From Conchocele bisecta (lineage: Eukaryota; Mollusca; Bivalvia; Lucinida; Thyasiridae), in assembly GCA_029237695.1 (NCBI GenBank), contig CM055269.1:27376956-27440955 (forward strand): a stretch of 64,000 bases of DNA, in the 5' to 3' direction. Of this stretch, positions 12,863 through 25,706 are shown piece after piece. Both the position numbers and the translations under genes were made by a program. A model generated the notes under the pieces. The model saw only the letters and a program-made list of their open reading frames with translations. It was not told the DNA's origin and did no database searches. Within the stretch, counting starts at the first letter, position 1. Every line of letters begins with the position of its first letter.

Positions 12863-13560
12863 TATTTTCTAGTTGTAAGTTATTGAACTTTGTATATAAA
12901 ATGTAAATTCGGATTGAAAAACTCAATGAAAATAATTGGCATCAAATGCAACTATATTGTAATAATATGCCTTTAAACCACTAGGCCGATTTTAACATAA
13001 TTGGATGAGAATGACCCTCTACCATGATTGTTCATTCCATCGGAAAACATGGGACTTATTTTGACAATATGTCTTTATAAAAATCTTCTTGTCTGAAACC
13101 ACTGGACTGATTTCATTATAATTTCACCTTGGCTGACCGTCTACCAATATTTCTTAGGCCAGATAATTGCGTCAAAAGCATGGCTGCTATGGGCAGGGCT
13201 TATTTTCACTATATTTGACTCTTGAAATATGTCTTCAGGACAGTATATCATATTTGTGTCCATATACTCATGGGAGCAATATAGGCCTATCAGGGCCCTC
13301 TTGTTTTGAAAACATATTCTCCAGGGAGGTATTGTTCAAGTTTCTGTGTTCAGTTATATTAAACAATGTAACTAAGACTTGTCCTGCTTGTTTTATTAAA
13401 GCACTCTGATCACAGGGTAGAACGGATGTACAAACGTAGTTTACTATAGTTTCATTGAAAACTATAAAAATATCACTTGATTAGAATATTTTCATATTGA
13501 ACAAAAATACTAGTACATATATATAATACCTTTAATAAAACCTCCATAGCACACTACAAT
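12863..13560. other. Intergenic DNA without recognisable features
   Basis: AT-rich sequence with weak internal similarity (repeated phrases like ccactaggccgatttt and ccactggactgatttc), probably an old tandem repeat. No coding sequence is supported. Confidence 0.4.
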
Positions 13561-13564
13561 TTGT

Positions 13565-13945
13565 TGGGTGGTTGGTCGGGAGTATGTGACGGGTAGTTCA
13601 ACGATCGGGGTTAATCCTTACCGGAATGCCGACTTACATGGTTTGGCCCTCCTGTACATTTTGGCTTTCGATACTTGAGAGCTAAAAACTGTTATTCCCC
13701 TAAGAAAGTAATAAGATTAGAGCTAGTCCTATTACTTTTGGGGTTGGAGCCAAGTGACTCTGATGTGGCATGGACTTGGCACCAGGTCAGGATATTCTAA
13801 TTTCAGGGCTGAATATATAGTTTCTGTAAATATTGAGCTCTGATTTTGGGAATTTCCCTCATTATGGACACGTTGAATACGGGCTATTCCAACCCGTTGG
13901 CCCGGCCTTAAATGACTTAGCTGTTGATAGGCCGCTTAAACACCA
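13565..13945 (+). repeat. Dispersed repeat family D, copy 2
   Basis: Same order of blocks as 11054-11415: gggtagttcaacgatcgggg, CCGGAATGCCGACTTACATG, GGCATGGACTTGGCACCAGG, and the tail GGCCGCTTAAACACCAATGA. It is diverged by point changes and small indels, so this is an old copy. Confidence 0.65.
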
Positions 13946-14449
13946 ATGATCAATAATCAATCTGCCAAGTGTAATAGATTACTGTCAATTTTTGTCACAT
14001 CTGTATTAGCAGAAGTGGGACATAGGTACAGCGTTTCCACGTTAAGTTTTTGCATTTAGCTCATTTTCTGAAAAACTGTATGTCCAGTCGTCTTGAATCT
14101 TGGAATAACTCAACACTGTAGGGTACCCATCTCAAACAGAGGAAGTCTGAGTGACTGACCTAGTTTTATCTTTTGTTGCAATGCTTTCATACATTTTTAA
14201 AATGATCACATGGATAATCATCATCCCCAAATGTTTTGTCAAAATCTGTTTCGATATCAGTGCAAGTTATATATTGATCTTTGCCCTCAGGCTCAATAAT
14301 AGAAATAATAATAATAATAAAAAAAACAAAGACAGGCAGTCAATATGCCCCCGCGCTTTATACCACTACAAATGTTATTTAAAAATATGTCATAGTGACC
14401 TAATTAGCATATGACACAGTGATTGATAGTGTTATTCAGCACAAGCGTG

Positions 14450-14528
14450 GTCGGTGGTTGGTTGGGAGCATGCGAAGGATAATTTACCGATCGGCGTTCA
14501 TCCTTTCCGGAATGACGACTTACTAGTA
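14450..14528 (+). repeat. Dispersed repeat family D, 5' fragment
   Basis: Only the 5' block (GGGAGCATGCGAAGGATAAT to CCGGAATGACGACTTAC) is present. Confidence 0.55.
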
Positions 14529-14946
14529 CTGCAGATAGGTGAAATATTTGGAAGAATTGTGGGTTTGGTGAAACAAGCATGAAATTTGGCAGACAATTAA
14601 AAAAGGTGCTTGGGAAGATATTTGGCTATAGGGCCATCCCAGATTCATTCCATGAGCGGAGAATTCAAGATGGCCGCCGTCGCCATTTTGGATTTTGACC
14701 TGATTTTCAACTTTTGATCTCGATGGCATAGATAGTCGTGTAATGCATCTTTTCAGGGGTTTTCAAGGGTGGGGATTCTATTTCTGATGATATTGTTTTC
14801 ATTCAGTGCCAGTGTTCGCGTTAGATCAAAGTATATGTTCATAATTAGTCTGGAAAATCACAATACATGACGTTTTTGATTTTCTCGCCCTTTGCATATA
14901 TCTTAAAATGGAATTTTCCTGAAGAATTTAACACTGACGAGTCTTG

Positions 14947-15079
14947 ATGCGGTTGAGCCGAAAAGTTAGCGGCGGATTATCGAACATACGACGACGACAA
15001 CAACAACAACAAAAAGAAGTTTGGAAGCGCAAATTTGTTTTGAAAACAGTTGAACCGGAGGTGCCACAGGATGTCAGAG
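14947..15079 (+). CDS. Weak exon candidate with polyglutamine run
   Basis: From ATG at 14947 the frame reads basic residues, QQQQQ from a CAA run near 15000, then KEVWKRKFVLKTVEPEVPQD, and reaches a plausible splice donor (CAGAG followed by GTAAAT at about 15080). I do not recognise the product. A similar CAA run precedes another short candidate at 18162. The evidence is only an open frame and a donor-like site, so it may be chance. Confidence 0.2.
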
Positions 15080-15499
15080 GTAAATCATCATTATTTTTAG
15101 TTGAAACATGGAGGTTGAAACGCCACCCTTTCAATATAGAACATAACCAAGCCATTGTAATGCAGTGTGTCAACAATATTGGTATGTCATGGGTTTTCGA
15201 GACACTCTCAGAACAGCGACCTGACCAGATTTTGTCGAAGTACAATTGTTGCAGAGAAAAAACAATTTTACAATTATGTAGGACCTCCCCTCGCCAATTT
15301 TTTTTGGTATGTTGACTTCGCCATTTTATGGACGTTTTATACCATTTGGTGTGCCATCCCCTCCATATGAATAAATTGGCAGTACCAACTCGCTTGATCA
15401 CATATAAGCAAGCAGGTAAACATTGAACAGGACGAAAGGTGGCTTGGAGAAGACGATGATGTAGACCAGTAGCAGATTGTGACTATTTGCCAGTACTAC

Positions 15500-15785
15500 T
15501 GTGGTACTATAGTATGTCTCCATAGAAGGCATGGCGCTATATTGTTTGTTAATCCATGTACATCTATATGTCTAGTCACTGAACAGAGCTATGGATTCCA
15601 CTCTGTCAGCCATATGCCGGTTCTTGCTATATCGTGTGTTATAGCATCCAAAATATATGTCTAGTCATTGAACAGAGCTATGAGTGTCACTCTTGTCATC
15701 CATATGCCAGTTCTTGCTTCATTGTTTGTTTAATCCATGTCCATGTGTATGTCTAGTCACGAAACAGACCTATGAATTATTTAAT
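15500..15785. repeat. Tandem repeat, about 105-bp units
   Basis: The phrase TATGTCTAGTCA.TGAACAGAGCTATG recurs near 15570, 15660 and 15750 with matching flanks (CATATGCC.GTTCTTGCT). About 2.5 diverged units. Confidence 0.65.
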
Positions 15786-15844
15786 ATAGACTCCAGCTAA
15801 TTTAATCACTTTCACATATTCTGACCATATTCTTCTGCTTTCAG

Positions 15845-15979
15845 GTGTGACAATGGCCAAAGTTTACAAGGTGGTGGATCCCCTACAGTCCGGGACATCA
15901 ACACAGGGTCTAGAAACTGACTGGAGCAAGTGCGTTCTTTGTCAGGAAGACACGTCAGAGGTGCTTCACTGTCCAGCCG
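15845..15979 (+). CDS. Exon start of an unrecognised protein, cut by assembly gap
   Basis: A polypyrimidine stretch and AG at 15843-15844 (ttcttctgctttcag) form a convincing acceptor. The open frame after it, with ATG at 15853, reads KVYKVVDPLQSGTSTQ and then KCVLCQEDTSEVLHCPA before the N run. The CxxC with a further Cys 11 residues on suggests a zinc-binding module. I associate such CVLCQED-type N-termini with large families of uncharacterised bivalve proteins, possibly transposon-related, but cannot name it. Confidence 0.4.
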
Positions 15980-16479
15980 NNNNNNNNNNNNNNNNNNNNN
16001 NNNNNNNNNNNNNNNNNNNNNNNNNNNNNNNNNNNNNNNNNNNNNNNNNNNNNNNNNNNNNNNNNNNNNNNNNNNNNNNNNNNNNNNNNNNNNNNNNNNN
16101 NNNNNNNNNNNNNNNNNNNNNNNNNNNNNNNNNNNNNNNNNNNNNNNNNNNNNNNNNNNNNNNNNNNNNNNNNNNNNNNNNNNNNNNNNNNNNNNNNNNN
16201 NNNNNNNNNNNNNNNNNNNNNNNNNNNNNNNNNNNNNNNNNNNNNNNNNNNNNNNNNNNNNNNNNNNNNNNNNNNNNNNNNNNNNNNNNNNNNNNNNNNN
16301 NNNNNNNNNNNNNNNNNNNNNNNNNNNNNNNNNNNNNNNNNNNNNNNNNNNNNNNNNNNNNNNNNNNNNNNNNNNNNNNNNNNNNNNNNNNNNNNNNNNN
16401 NNNNNNNNNNNNNNNNNNNNNNNNNNNNNNNNNNNNNNNNNNNNNNNNNNNNNNNNNNNNNNNNNNNNNNNNNNNNNNN
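15980..16479. other. Assembly gap of 500 N
   Basis: Exactly 500 N, the usual placeholder length for a scaffold gap of unknown size. It removes the rest of the exon that begins at 15845. Any open frame spanning it is meaningless. Confidence 0.99.
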
Positions 16480-17199
16480 GGTGTGATCCCTCCAGTCGGC
16501 CTTTGTGGTCTATATAATAAGTAAAAAAACGATATAAAATCAAATTTACAAATGAATTATTTTGCGTCATCTTTTTACTAGTTTCGTACGTAGCGCTTAT
16601 AAACATATTTGTTATCACCGTGTGGATACCCATTTTCAAGGTAGATAACTGATGTCTCAAAATTCGGCATTCGTCCTATGTTTACGTAATGTATTGATAC
16701 ATAAAGCATGTTTAAATGAATGTCAGTGATTGATCATTGACTTATATTAATAATAATGCAATAATTATAATCGGTGTTTAGCTGCACCTGCTAAACGATA
16801 TGTTAATAGGTGTTAATCACTCTTTGTCCAATTCCGCGCGGCGCGATCGGCGCAGGTGCGCGTTTAGATAATTTAACAAAACACGTATATTTGTGGTAGA
16901 TTATTGCATTCAAATGATTAAAATGATTAAAATGATCATAACACATACTAATTCTAGTCAATTCAATGACAATGTATGGTATAAATATCCGTTAACGGAC
17001 GTACAAGCCACTTCGAACAGTCTTTGTAGCCTTTGTAGCCTTTTCCAGCCTTTGGGGGTGTTTAAGGTGACCCGCGATTTCATTGAGCGAATCTAAGCAA
17101 TAACAACAACTGATTGGGTTTCTTTTATTTTGTTATTCATAATTATTTTAGTTTTAAATATCTCCTAATTATAGACGACCTTGTGCCTCTGCACATTTA

Positions 17200-17765
17200 A
17201 GTGGATAAACTACAAATATCTTATATTGAGTTTTAATGTAAATGAAACGGGGATAGTTGGTTGCATATACGTCATGGAAAATGCTACATACGATACTGGG
17301 ATCTTAAATATATATATCTTAACATCGTAGACTCTACTTATCATGAAGCCTGGATGGCGGTGAATGGTTACTAGTGACAATTGCTTGCACTGTGACATAC
17401 GATCGTATTTTAATCTTAATGGTTAATGGGTCGGATATGTGCGGTGGAATATGTGATATTCAAGGATCTAGAATACCTTGTGTGTTTTTGCTTTTTATCA
17501 ATATTTTAACACTACGATATTATACACTTTACAGTAAAGCCTGGAACACTGTGAATATGTACAAGTGACTAACGACTGCAATGTAACATACATTGTAATT
17601 TACTCTTAAACTAAATATCTTAATTGCGTTTAACTGTTCATTCTCCTTTAGACTATAGGCACACAGAGGCTAGGTATCTAAATTGTAGTGGTTAATTGAT
17701 AAATAAACAAGATAAAATGCTGTAGTAACAAATGTGGGACCAGTGACTGCAACATCGAACTTTCC
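17200..17765. repeat. Old tandem repeat, about 185-bp units
   Basis: Blocks at 17345-17420 and 17533-17608 (GAAGCCTGGATGGCGGTGAA against AAAGCCTGGAACACTGTGAA, each followed by tgtgacatac/tgtaacatac and an AT stretch) align, with a weaker third block near 17700-17755. Confidence 0.5.
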
Positions 17766-18161
17766 AATATATATGGAGCGACCAAAGGATACATCCGCTG
17801 AAAGAATAAATCGTCTCCACGGAAACCAGTCTCACCCACCACTATAAGCTACATGATGATACCTACAAGCTACATGATGATGCCTACTATGCCTACAGTT
17901 CTACAGATATGAGAAATTAAATATTTTAAATGTAAAAAGTTGTGATAAAACTCATAGCCAGTGCAAATGTGTGTATATATGTACAGTTGTTTAGAATTAC
18001 GTGCACAATATCTTACAAACTTTAAATATATTCTTAATACGTTTTTAATACTTTTAAGACCACAACTACATGACATTGTACAACGTATTTTAATACGGTG
18101 CCGCGAAAAATCAGCGCGGGAAGCTCAACGACAACAACAACAACAACAACCAAAATATGTC

Positions 18162-18200
18162 TGCTAAAAGTAAAAAGCGTAAAATTAGCGACTTTTTCAG
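18162..18200 (+). CDS. Putative short first exon with PIP-box-like N-terminus
   Basis: After a CAA run the ATG at 18162 opens MSAKSKKRKISDFF, followed directly by TTTCAG then GTGATC, usable as a splice donor. KRKISDFF has the spacing of a PCNA-interacting motif (hydrophobic, two residues, two aromatics) without the leading Gln. Such very short first exons occur in zinc-finger/transposase-derived proteins. Coding status is unproven; end coordinate is the presumed donor. Confidence 0.25.
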
Positions 18201-18489
18201 GTGATCGATTATGGTTTTTACAGTCGGAAGGGAATGCGCCCATCTACACATTTAAATTGTTTGAATAACTACTGTTTCGTCATCAAACTTGAAAAATGCC
18301 GATTTAGTCTACAAACCCATGCATTGAATGAGTCGCTAGAATATAGGCTCATTTTCAATAAACATGTGCTATTGGTGTCGCCGTCATGCAGTCAGGCCGG
18401 GGGCTCGAAATTAGCAGTAGCATATTCAGCTCGGACTACCAAATCCTTCCAGTCGGTAGTTCGGACTATTGAAAAAACCATGAAAAAAT

Positions 18490-18900
18490 CAAACCCCCCC
18501 CCCCCCTCCACTTTATACATGCCTGGGTAAAGGGTTGGGGGAATATGAAATGGCTCCGCCCAAAGACGGGTCATGCCCAATTTTTTTGGCATTTAATATG
18601 ACTTAGCCAATTTTGAGCCATTTCAGCGGGTGTCTCAATTTTGAGCCATTTCAGCGGGTGTCTCACCCCCCACCCCTCCACTTTATACATGCCTGGGTAA
18701 AGGGTGGGGGGAAATATTAAATGGCTCCGCCCAAAGACGGGTCATGCCCAATTTTTGTTTACATTTAATATGACTTAGCCAATTTTGAGCCATTTCAGCG
18801 GGTGTCTCACCCCCCCCCCCCCCCCCTCCACTTCATACATGCCTGGGTAAAGGGTGGGGGGAATATGAAATGGCTCCGCCCAAAGACGGGTCATGCCAAA
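18490..18900. repeat. Tandem array, about 160-bp units, 2.6 copies, with C tracts
   Basis: Unit: C-rich tract, CTCCACTT.ATACATGCCTGG, AATGGCTCCGCCCAAAGACG, then AGCCATTTCAGCGGGTGTCT. Units begin near 18493, 18666 and 18812. C runs of 13-16 start units 1 and 3. Confidence 0.8.
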
Positions 18901-19300
18901 TTTCTGTTTCTTCCATTGGTGTGTGTCCAAAATCTTGTGTCAATTAATTGCTCGAACGTTCACTTACAATGCAGGACATGCCATTTGGAGGGTCTAAGTT
19001 GAAGAAAAAAATCTGGGGGAGGACCCCCAGACCCCCTGTACAACATATGGCCATGGCACTATTTTAGCCCACTCTCTGATTTATAGTTTCGGGTCTCAGT
19101 AAATGTTATTTCATAAAGCACATTTGGCCAAATTTATGTTTCTTCCATTAGTGTGTGTTCAAAATCTCATGTCAATTAATTGCTCGACCGTTCACTTAGA
19201 ATGCAGGATATGCCATTTAGAGGGTCTAAGTTGAAAAAAAATTCAGGGTGAGGACCCCCAGACCCACCGTCCGTGCATTGGCCGTGGCACTATTTTAGGC
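18900..19300. repeat. Duplicated block, period about 235 bp
   Basis: TTCTTCCATTGGTGTGTGTC to GAGGACCCCCAGACCC appears at 18907-19035 and again at 19138-19265 with few differences. Confidence 0.75.
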
Positions 19301-21050
19301 ACCGCTACGGGCCTGGTATTTCCGTATTTAGAGCTTATCAACAATGAAGACAGCAATAATGTCACGATGTCTTGAACCAGTACGTGTAATGACAGGACAC
19401 GAAATATAGTATGACGTCACAATGAAAATACAATCGCATTTAACAACAAATAGCTGACTTTGTAAACGTAAATTTGTTATTGGTTGGTATATTACATTAA
19501 AAAAAAGTGTCCTGTGTCCAATAAATTGGACACATGACATTATGGCGTTTAGTAAAAAGTTTCAAATATTGACTATATGTACCAGACGTTCTAAATGAGG
19601 CTCCATACGGGATAATATATTTAAACTAAATTTCATTGGGAAGCTATTTTTTTTTTTTTTGCAAATTACATGCGTATTATTATTTTAATATAACCTATCA
19701 ATGTTTACAGGTGTTAGCATGTTTCAATATTGAACTAACATATAGCTTGTTGGTATTGGCACACTTTCATTTTACGAAGTTTCCCGCAGCGAACCCCATT
19801 CGGCCCATCGACCGATTGTAATTATAGAACGCTATTCACGAGAATATAGGCGTTCTATGAAAAAAATGGTCATATCTGAACAAAATTTGCATATTTACAC
19901 TTGTATTTTGTTTGTGTATTCTTTCCAGAAATATAAAGTTTTATGTGTATTTTGATTTTTTTTTAAAAAGTGTTGACCTCGCTATTGATATGCAAATACG
20001 CAATCAAATAATCTGAAAACCCAATTAAAATTGAAAGCACTGCGTACCATCGAGTAATCAATTGGCTTGAAAGTACATGCGTACTGATAATTTCACATGG
20101 ACAGTTTTCAATACAATTGTTGAAAAATGCCAAAGACGTCGATAGCAAAATCGGCCACAAAATCACCGCTAGCCTATCTGTCGTATTTGGTTACAATAAG
20201 CGTCTATATCGATGATGCAATTATACATACAGTAAGCGTCTATGGATGTTTCATAAATAGGATGTTATAGGTCACTATTTTTTTAGCAGATTACAAGATG
20301 ACGGTATTGGTGAAAACTGAAAAGCACTTCATATGGATTTCCGGTTAATACGCACAGTGTTCGCAGGTGACAACGCATAAGTAATTGTTTTGAGCTGTGA
20401 CCGAAAAACATAAGAATATGGCCGACTCGACCCTGGTCCAAAATGTTCGTGATGCGAGACGTCCGAGTTCGTGCAAATAGACTAATATTTTTTTCATTCA
20501 GATATACTTCGGATGTTATTGTTTAAGATTTGACAGACTGCGGTAAATATGTCTTCGACAAAACGTGGAGAAAAAAGACACAGCAAAAGCCCCAAGTAAA
20601 CATAAGTTCTAATTATTTTTAAGTAACAAATAAAAGATGTTGCACATGGTTACAGTACTTACATGTACGTATTCAATGTATTGTGTAGCCATGTTTATTG
20701 CACATTTTTATACCAGAATTGAAAAATACCCTATTAAATTTTATACAATGGGGTAACGGTTGTAAGGTACCCAATTGATAATTTAAAATACCCAATTGAA
20801 AAAAATATACGGCATATACTTTTAGGGAGATATGAGAAAGTAATCAGATTTTTCCAACAGCAAAATCGGGGAATCCCCAGCATGAACTGGGTAAACAATC
20901 AAAATAAACTAGTGTAATCAATATATGTAAATGAGAACATTACAACAAGTATGTTACATGTAGGTGGTCAGTACCACAGGTTGAAGTAACAGACCGAGGT
21001 CTATAAATACATTAAATGTGCCTAAAAGCATCAATAAATGAAGAAAAAAA
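19301..21050. other. Intergenic DNA, nothing firm
   Basis: AT-rich. Two short open stretches with ATG (MADSTLVQNVRDARR from 20418 and MSSTKRGEKRHSKSPK from 20549) were considered as exons but have no supporting similarity. A sequence near 20998-21035 is shared with the foldback family at 38143. Confidence 0.4.
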
Positions 21051-21053
21051 AAA

Positions 21054-21143
21054 AGCTAAAATATTTTTGTTTACTCCCTCCATATACTCCATCTATTGCA
21101 ATAGAGGGAGTATATGGAGGGAGTAAAAAAAAATATTTTAGCT
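21054..21143. repeat. 90-bp near-perfect palindrome
   Basis: Left arm from AGCTAAAATATTTTTGTTTA and TCCCTCCATATACTCC pairs with GGAGTATATGGAGGGA and the AAATATTTTAGCT end; even the centre TCTATTGCAATAGA is self-complementary. It would extrude as a hairpin with almost no loop. Probably a MITE. Confidence 0.8.
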
Positions 21144-22191
21144 TATTTTTGTTCTGTGGTCAGTACAGCTTCAGTGTATTATGATGTCAGTGCACCAAAT
21201 AAGGAATTTGTAATTGAACATTGTCACTCCATCGTTTCTGAAGCAATTGGGTATTTCAAAATTTTAATTGGGTAAAATAAAATCACACTACTGTTTACAC
21301 ATCAACAAACAGCAAATATTGAATAGTTTGCTTCGAAATGAAAACACGTCTTGGCAGTTCATTATAATTGTCTCCTTGGAGACAATTCTAATGAAATACC
21401 AAGATGCGTTTTCATGGAAAATAAGAGAAAAATATGCTATATTTGCTGTCTGTTTGCTGTTTTCTGCAGCATGATAAAGGTACCACACATTTTGTATTAC
21501 TTTTTGATACTCGCTACTTCTGATTTCAATTGAGTTTTTGGTAATTTTAATAGGGTGTTTAATCAAATACGCAGCTTATCTGGAGCTCTGGGATGTGCTT
21601 ACATGCAATACCAGTACATGTAAATATAATGTAATACTTGTGTTGATCCAGTGGACATGAGTCTAACGTGTTGTCAAATAAATATGGCTTTTACCTGTGG
21701 CAGATGCACTTCTAATAATAATAGTGCATCAGTTTGACCGTTTATACATTGATAACGTGTCCATTGTATATTTGTGAGTGATGGTAGAAATGCTCCAATA
21801 TCTACCTTTTTGTGTAGTCTGCTGGAATAATAATATTTATAGGACGTTGTTGTCCTATATATGTGGGACGTATTGCACCAAATCTTATTAGATTTTCTGC
21901 CCTATGAATTTACTATAGGTGTCAAACTACATTTGAAACAAACGGTCATATTCTATACAATCAGTCCATAAATAGTCCACATACATGTACAGTCTTGTAA
22001 GTGTAACCTCTATATTTGTATCTAACAATCAATATATTGATGTATCATCGATATTTGAGTTTCAATATATCTATATGAAAGTTTCAATTAATGACACCTT
22101 CAGTTTAAAGCTTTTGAAGTGTTATAATGTATCTCAGTATGGGTTTTTTATTGATGGATTATAATATTAACTTTTAATTAATATACTGTAC
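21144..22191. other. Presumed intron of the EHD gene
   Basis: No exon could be recognised. A hyphenated palindrome lies near 21367-21387 (ttgtctccttggagacaatt). The stretch follows the EHD donor on the minus strand, so it would be the start of its first coding intron. Confidence 0.5.
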
Positions 22192-23094
22192 CTTTGCCAA
22201 CCTTGCTCGCTTAACAAGATCATTTAATTTTCTCAGAGCAGCATGTCTTGGAAGGCTTTGAAGATCAGTGATTAAATCGTTCTCTTCAAGCTCGAACAAT
22301 TTTCTGTACATGTCGTGTTGCAAAGGACGATCCCAGAATGAACCAATATAGACTCTTGCTACTTCTGGAGTGTTTATCACTTTTCCAAGGGACCACATCA
22401 GTGCACCGTATACACGCATAAGTTGCTGATCATCCATACCATCTGCTTTGTTCAATACAATCCTAATCTTATCATCATTACCTTTAATGGCATTAATTGC
22501 ACGTTTTAATTCATCTGAAATGTCAAGTTTGTGGGCGTCAAACAGAAGAATTATCCTGTCCACTCGCTCGGCAAACCATTCCAACACACCAGGAAAGTCA
22601 TAGCCACGGTCAACACGCTGTTTTTCACCAGACAATATTCCGGGCGTGTCAATGATCGATATACTTTGTACAACTTGGTTATTCAACAGTGAACATTGAA
22701 ATCTATTCAGAAATGCATTTCCAAACTTTGTAAGTGGTCGGAATTGTTTGGCTGGATCAACAACTGCTGCATTTCCAGGTATCACACCATCTTGAGCGCC
22801 ATGCATAACGGCAATAAACCGATCCGTCGTCGGCTCTGGACCAATACGAATACCTGGGAAATCCTGTTCCAATAAGTATCGAATGAATGTTGTTTTACCT
22901 GTAGAATACTGTCCTATTAATAAAATCATCGGTTTACCATCAAAGTTAGAGTCCTCCAGTTTTGGGGAATGAAAATCATGAAATTTGTACATTTTTTCAA
23001 GAGGTAACAGTTTAGTTCTGTAAATTTGCTTAAGTCCTTCAGCCACATTATCGAAAACCTCTGGCTCCTTGTCTCCTAAAATCCACCGCAACAT
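22192..23094 (-). CDS. EHD: EHD-family ATPase (dynamin-like), first coding exon
   Basis: EHD proteins bind ATP with a dynamin-like G domain, oligomerise on tubular endosomal membranes and drive recycling. The exon encodes 301 residues from [14 protein letters not shown]. Visible: N-terminal EHD helix region, P-loop [10 protein letters not shown] (61-70), switch region EPTTDRF (87-93), DTPG (149-152), NKAD (215-218), [12 protein letters not shown], and the start of the helical domain ([14 protein letters not shown]). The start chosen is residue 34 of the open frame because family similarity begins there. The frame runs past 22192, but after AAG comes GTACAG, a splice donor, and the last residues VQYIN are intronic. 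The rest (helical stalk, EH domain) must lie at lower coordinates; I did not find it in this window. It is the only intact-looking host coding sequence here. Confidence 0.93.
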
Positions 23095-25706
23095 CTTGCT
23101 CTGTGTAATGCTGTAGATACTGAGAATTTTTGTGTTTGACAGATGATTAGTTTGGGAGTGAACACGCACCAGGCGGAAGTGAGCAATATACACCTAGTTA
23201 CAGTTTGCCATATATGTTTATGGTCATTGTTGTTGTTGTACATTTTGCGACGTACGAGCGCTGCATGTAAACATACCGCTGTCCCATTGACTGCCAGCCA
23301 AAATGTGCTATTTTCATTTTGCTCCCTAATCTATAATATTGCATGTTTTTAATCAAACTTACATTCATCTTTTGAAATCGACCTTCATTTAGCTTTCATA
23401 AGTATAATTAAACATATCACAGTGTACACGCAAGTTGTTCAGCTAACTGAACGAGGATGGGTATACGCGCACAGGCATTCGGCGTGTTTCGGCTTTCATC
23501 GGTATAACTCTATATATGTACGGGTCCCTGGTCGTTTCGTCCCGATTACCCGTTCGCACCGGGTCGGTTCGCATATGTACGCGTAGTCTTCATTATGTGG
23601 GTGGGGTATCGACATAACAATACTATTTGTATATCAACTTGATAAATATTTGTTGGGGTATTTTTTATACAGGATCTAACATAAGTGATGTTTGTTCATG
23701 GGTATCTATTTTTAAGAGTTTAATTACTAAGAAACGAGGCTAAGCCGAGTTTTTTTATGAAATCAGTAAATGATATTATAAATATCATATTAAATATAAG
23801 CCATCACTCACTATACGCCCTGCATATAAAGCATGTTGATCGGTAGAACAGTTTTGGATTTTTATCATCAATGATGTTTTCGTTCTATAGCTGTTTTCAT
23901 GCCCAAGGTCAAGGCCAAACCAGTTGGAAATTATTTGCTGGTCAAACAAGGATTGAGAGAGTACCGGTATATGTCTCTAGTCAAACCAAGCAGCAACTAG
24001 GGATATTTGTGAGCCCCTGCAGCTCACTTGATCTAGTTTTAAGGTTTCTAGTGTTGATATAAGCGTGGTATTTAACATGTTCATAACATTTATCCTGGTT
24101 TTACAATACTAAACACTGATGCCTAAAATGAAACTAACCCTGCCTTGGTGCAGCTCATTAACAGATGTGTTTACATATATTATATGCAAAACGTGTTACA
24201 CCATCTGCTACATATATGCTGATATATGCCATGCCCGTCTCGAGCCCAGAAAAAGGGGGAGAGGTTTACCTTTTATAGTATAAATGTATTACAGTACACG
24301 CTCCCCCCCCCCCCCCCCCTCCTCCATCATGTTTTTTCCACAAGAAAAAAATAATATTTTCTGTTACTCGCCGGTTTCCTTGCCTGGATGGAGGAGTCAG
24401 ATTCTTCTTCACTGGGATGGGTTGAAGACCTGTGGTAGAATGCAGGGAAATACTAAAATGTGTGTGACCAAGAAGTTTGTAAGCTCAAAGCTTAAAGCGA
24501 CAACAAAATTTGCATTATCAGCCAATTTTGAGAATTCTTTGGTGAATTTGTTCATGTTCAGTGACCCCAATGTACATGTAGTCCGCCGCCACATTCATGT
24601 GTGGAGTAAACTTAGCAAAATATGCATAATAATATTTTATCGTACAAAGTTTACTGAAACTGGCCCCTGTTGAATGGTGCATCATGGATGTGGGCTGACA
24701 GTCAACAGGAAAAGTTGGCACAGTCATAAAGTTACTGTCTAATTTTAAACTTCTGTGTCTCATTCACTAAGGATGGAGCATATTTATTTCTTCCATAAAG
24801 ACGACAGTATATCCACACTTGTATACATTTAGTTGCAGGAAGAAACTCTGCAGAATACTCTCTGGCCGAGTAGGGAACCATCTGAGTCACAATTTAGCTG
24901 TTAATTGTGACATATATTCTGTATTTGTCAAGTGAAAGAAATGTCAGTATTGTAAAAGGAAAACAAACTTGTAGTTCTGAAATACATTTTAGTAGGACTA
25001 GAAAAATAAATATTGCCTTTCAATGCAATCTACATCTGTAAATTTATAACAGAGTTCAGAGCCATTGAAATATGTTCATTACATAATACGGACATTCATT
25101 TATGTGAAATTAGTACAGCACATGTAGCATAATCAACAGATAAAGTGTGAATAAGATCTGATTCACTATTCTACAGTATACATTGGTACATGTGAAATCC
25201 CCACCTGAGGAATTTAATTACATGGTATGTCAAATTCTGTCTTATGACTAATTAAGCCAAGTGTTTACCAATGTTTTTTTGGTAGCTAATTGAACATAAA
25301 AAAAACCCGGAATAACTCAAGGGAAATAATTGTTTGCTGAAATAAATATTACATTCAGCAATCAAGTTCATACATTATATTTTACATATTCAATAGGAAT
25401 TGCAGAATATGTGGGTGTCGGCCACTGGTACAAAACGCGAACCGGTCAATAGTGTGTTCACTTCAAACATCTCGTGAACCAGTTTAACGTATCTGGGACG
25501 AGTATTTCCATTTAGATAATATAACATAATCATTTTAAAAAGTAAATGTCAACAGAAAACATCAGATTAAACGTTGTGTATGGAGAACCGAGGCACAAAC
25601 TATCTCCGTCTGACAGCTGTGACAGAATGGAAATATCGGAAATTGCGGCTTGTTTACCTGTACTGTGTAACCCGGATGAAAGATGGCAGCGGAACTGTAA
25701 GTAATA
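23095..25706. other. Upstream of EHD; no gene recognised
   Basis: Contains the presumed EHD 5' leader and promoter on the minus strand. GC-rich CG-containing patches near 23455-23590 could be promoter sequence. A C18 tract lies at 24303-24320 and a stray satellite piece (CATGCCCAAGGTCAAGG) near 23898. Confidence 0.4.

Noticed and set aside
15812..16660. Frames spanning the N run (282, 225 and 195 codons)
   Set aside because: Most of the length is unknown sequence; only the flanking exon edge at 15845 has any support.
23095..23193. 33 extra N-terminal residues of the EHD frame
   Set aside because: Family similarity starts at the Met at 23094; the upstream codons look like leader sequence.
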